DNA of 7,652 nt from Verrucomicrobiales bacterium. GTDB taxonomy: Bacteria > Verrucomicrobiota > Verrucomicrobiia > Verrucomicrobiales > DEV007. Numbering within the stretch: the first letter of the stretch is position 1; the number at the start of each line of letters is the position of its first letter. The position numbers were made by a program, and so were the translations under genes. The notes beneath the pieces are model-generated. The model had not been told where the DNA came from. It was given only the letters and a program-made list of their open reading frames with translations, and searched no databases. Positions 6,931 to 7,652 of this stretch are shown piece by piece. The stretch is taken from positions 1-7,652 of the forward strand of contig PAHQ01000021.1 of the NCBI GenBank assembly GCA_002705125.1, read 5' to 3'.

Positions 6931-7652
6931 ATGAGCAAAGATGACACAAAGACCATCATGGTTGTAGACCCTGATGAAGATTTTCTTGGTTGGGCAGACA
7001 AGCATTTGCGCACTCCTAACACGGATGTCATTTGCCTTAATGATTCTAATGTCGCACTAGAACAATACCTAGAACAGCATCCTGACCTCCTAATTACTGA
7101 GCTTTTTGTGAAGCCACTCCAAGGAATGGATCTCATAAAAAAGATTCGATTAAACGATCCTAATGCACAAGTTATTCTAACAACTGCATTTCCTCCTTCG
7201 AGCGCAGTCATTGAAGCAATGAGATTAGGCGCGTATGACGTCCTAAGAAAAGAGTCATTACCTTATGATCTAAGACCAGTAGTAGAAGAAGCGCTTAAAG
7301 CTGGAGAAGAAATTAAATCCACTTCAGCAAGTGCTACCGAATCCAAAAAGGCGGACGGTCCTGATGAAACGATAATCGGCAGATCTTCAGCCATGCAAAG
7401 CGTTTTCAAGATGGTTGGAAGAGCATCTAGAGGTGATGCGCCGGTCTTGATAACTGGTGAAAGTGGTGCAGGTAAAGAGATCGTTGCGGGAGCCATTCAT
7501 AAATTTAGCAAAAGATCAGGTAGTGAATTCGTCGCTATTAACTGTGCAGCAATACCAGAAAATTTGCTTGAGTCTGAACTTTTTGGACACGAAAAAGGTG
7601 CTTTCACTGGTGCTCATTCTTTGCGTAAAGGAAGGTTCGAACAATGCGACGG
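6931..7652 (+). CDS. sigma-54-dependent NtrC-type response regulator (3' truncated)
   Basis: 240 residues are visible before the window ends. Residues ~7-125 are a CheY-like receiver and 145-240 the start of the sigma-54 interaction AAA+ ATPase: IIGRSSAMQ (148-156), Walker A GESGAGKE (176-183), AINCAAIPENLLESELFGHE (202-221) and the sigma-54-contacting loop GAFTGA (223-228). It should remodel sigma-54 RNA polymerase closed complexes. The receiver is atypical: the acidic pair is Asp13-Pro14 and the phospho-acceptor place in LLITELFVKP holds Glu57, while Thr85 and Lys107 remain. ATG 6931 is chosen because the frame has a stop at 6910-6912 and no other start precedes the receiver. AGGA at 6911-6914 is too distant (16 nt) to be a good Shine-Dalgarno. 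A Ser/Ala-rich linker (~129-145) joins the domains. Walker B and any helix-turn-helix lie beyond the window. No histidine kinase gene is in view. Confidence 0.93.
   Translation, partial: MSKDDTKTIMVVDPDEDFLGWADKHLRTPNTDVICLNDSNVALEQYLEQHPDLLITELFVKPLQGMDLIKKIRLNDPNAQVILTTAFPPSSAVIEAMRLGAYDVLRKESLPYDLRPVVEEALKAGEEIKSTSASATESKKADGPDETIIGRSSAMQSVFKMVGRASRGDAPVLITGESGAGKEIVAGAIHKFSKRSGSEFVAINCAAIPENLLESELFGHEKGAFTGAHSLRKGRFEQCD

Noticed and set aside
6879..6944. 21-residue open frame (MVQMEQIMLIIGKYPLSHEQ...) overlapping the regulator start
   Set aside because: It could be a coupled leader peptide, but it has no Shine-Dalgarno, would be absent from a transcript started at the sigma-54 candidate, and is short enough to be chance.
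6903..7496. Reverse-strand open frames opposite the response regulator
   Set aside because: The + strand frame from 6931 carries receiver and AAA+ motifs across the same bases, so the antisense frames are shadows.

Overview
The window is AT-rich bacterial DNA with every gene on the + strand: five complete genes and one complete small secreted-protein gene, flanked by two genes cut by the window edges. The housekeeping proteins are ordinary bacterial orthologues. The secreted proteins (a prenyltransferase/squalene-cyclase-repeat protein, a concanavalin-like DUF1349-type protein and a SnoaL/NTF2-like protein) resemble those common in the Planctomycetota-Verrucomicrobiota group. My best guess is a marine, low-GC Verrucomicrobiota member (Opitutae or Puniceicoccales-like). 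That placement comes from protein flavour only, with no rRNA marker to support it.

Layout. Bases 1-341 hold the 3' end of a gene whose N-terminal side is a perfect-to-degenerate 12-bp tandem repeat coding Gly-Gln-Gly-Glu. After 23 bp comes a secreted prenyltransferase/squalene-oxidase-repeat protein (365-1429), and 4 bp later a secreted modular protein (1434-2819). These three look like one operon acting in or beyond the cell envelope. A housekeeping run follows with gaps of 85-95 bp: carA (2915-4090, pyrimidine and arginine precursor synthesis), purA (4184-5461, AMP synthesis) and uppS (5547-6260, the C55 lipid carrier for peptidoglycan). An exported SnoaL/NTF2-like protein (6328-6828) comes next. 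Last is the 5' part of a sigma-54-dependent response regulator that starts at 6931 and runs off the end.

The intergenic regions hold several inverted repeats: an 8-bp arm repeat and a 12-bp palindrome before purA, two back-to-back hairpins before uppS, a stem with a U-rich tail after uppS, and a GG-N10-GC sigma-54-type promoter candidate before the regulator. Most start codons lack a clear Shine-Dalgarno sequence.

The most interesting points are the secreted three-gene operon, which has no assigned function; the four-fold internal repeat I see in its third protein; and the regulator's receiver domain, in which Glu replaces the phospho-accepting Asp and Pro replaces one acidic-pocket Asp, suggesting control that does not depend on ordinary phosphorylation. 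I see no transposon, CRISPR array, tRNA or rRNA.
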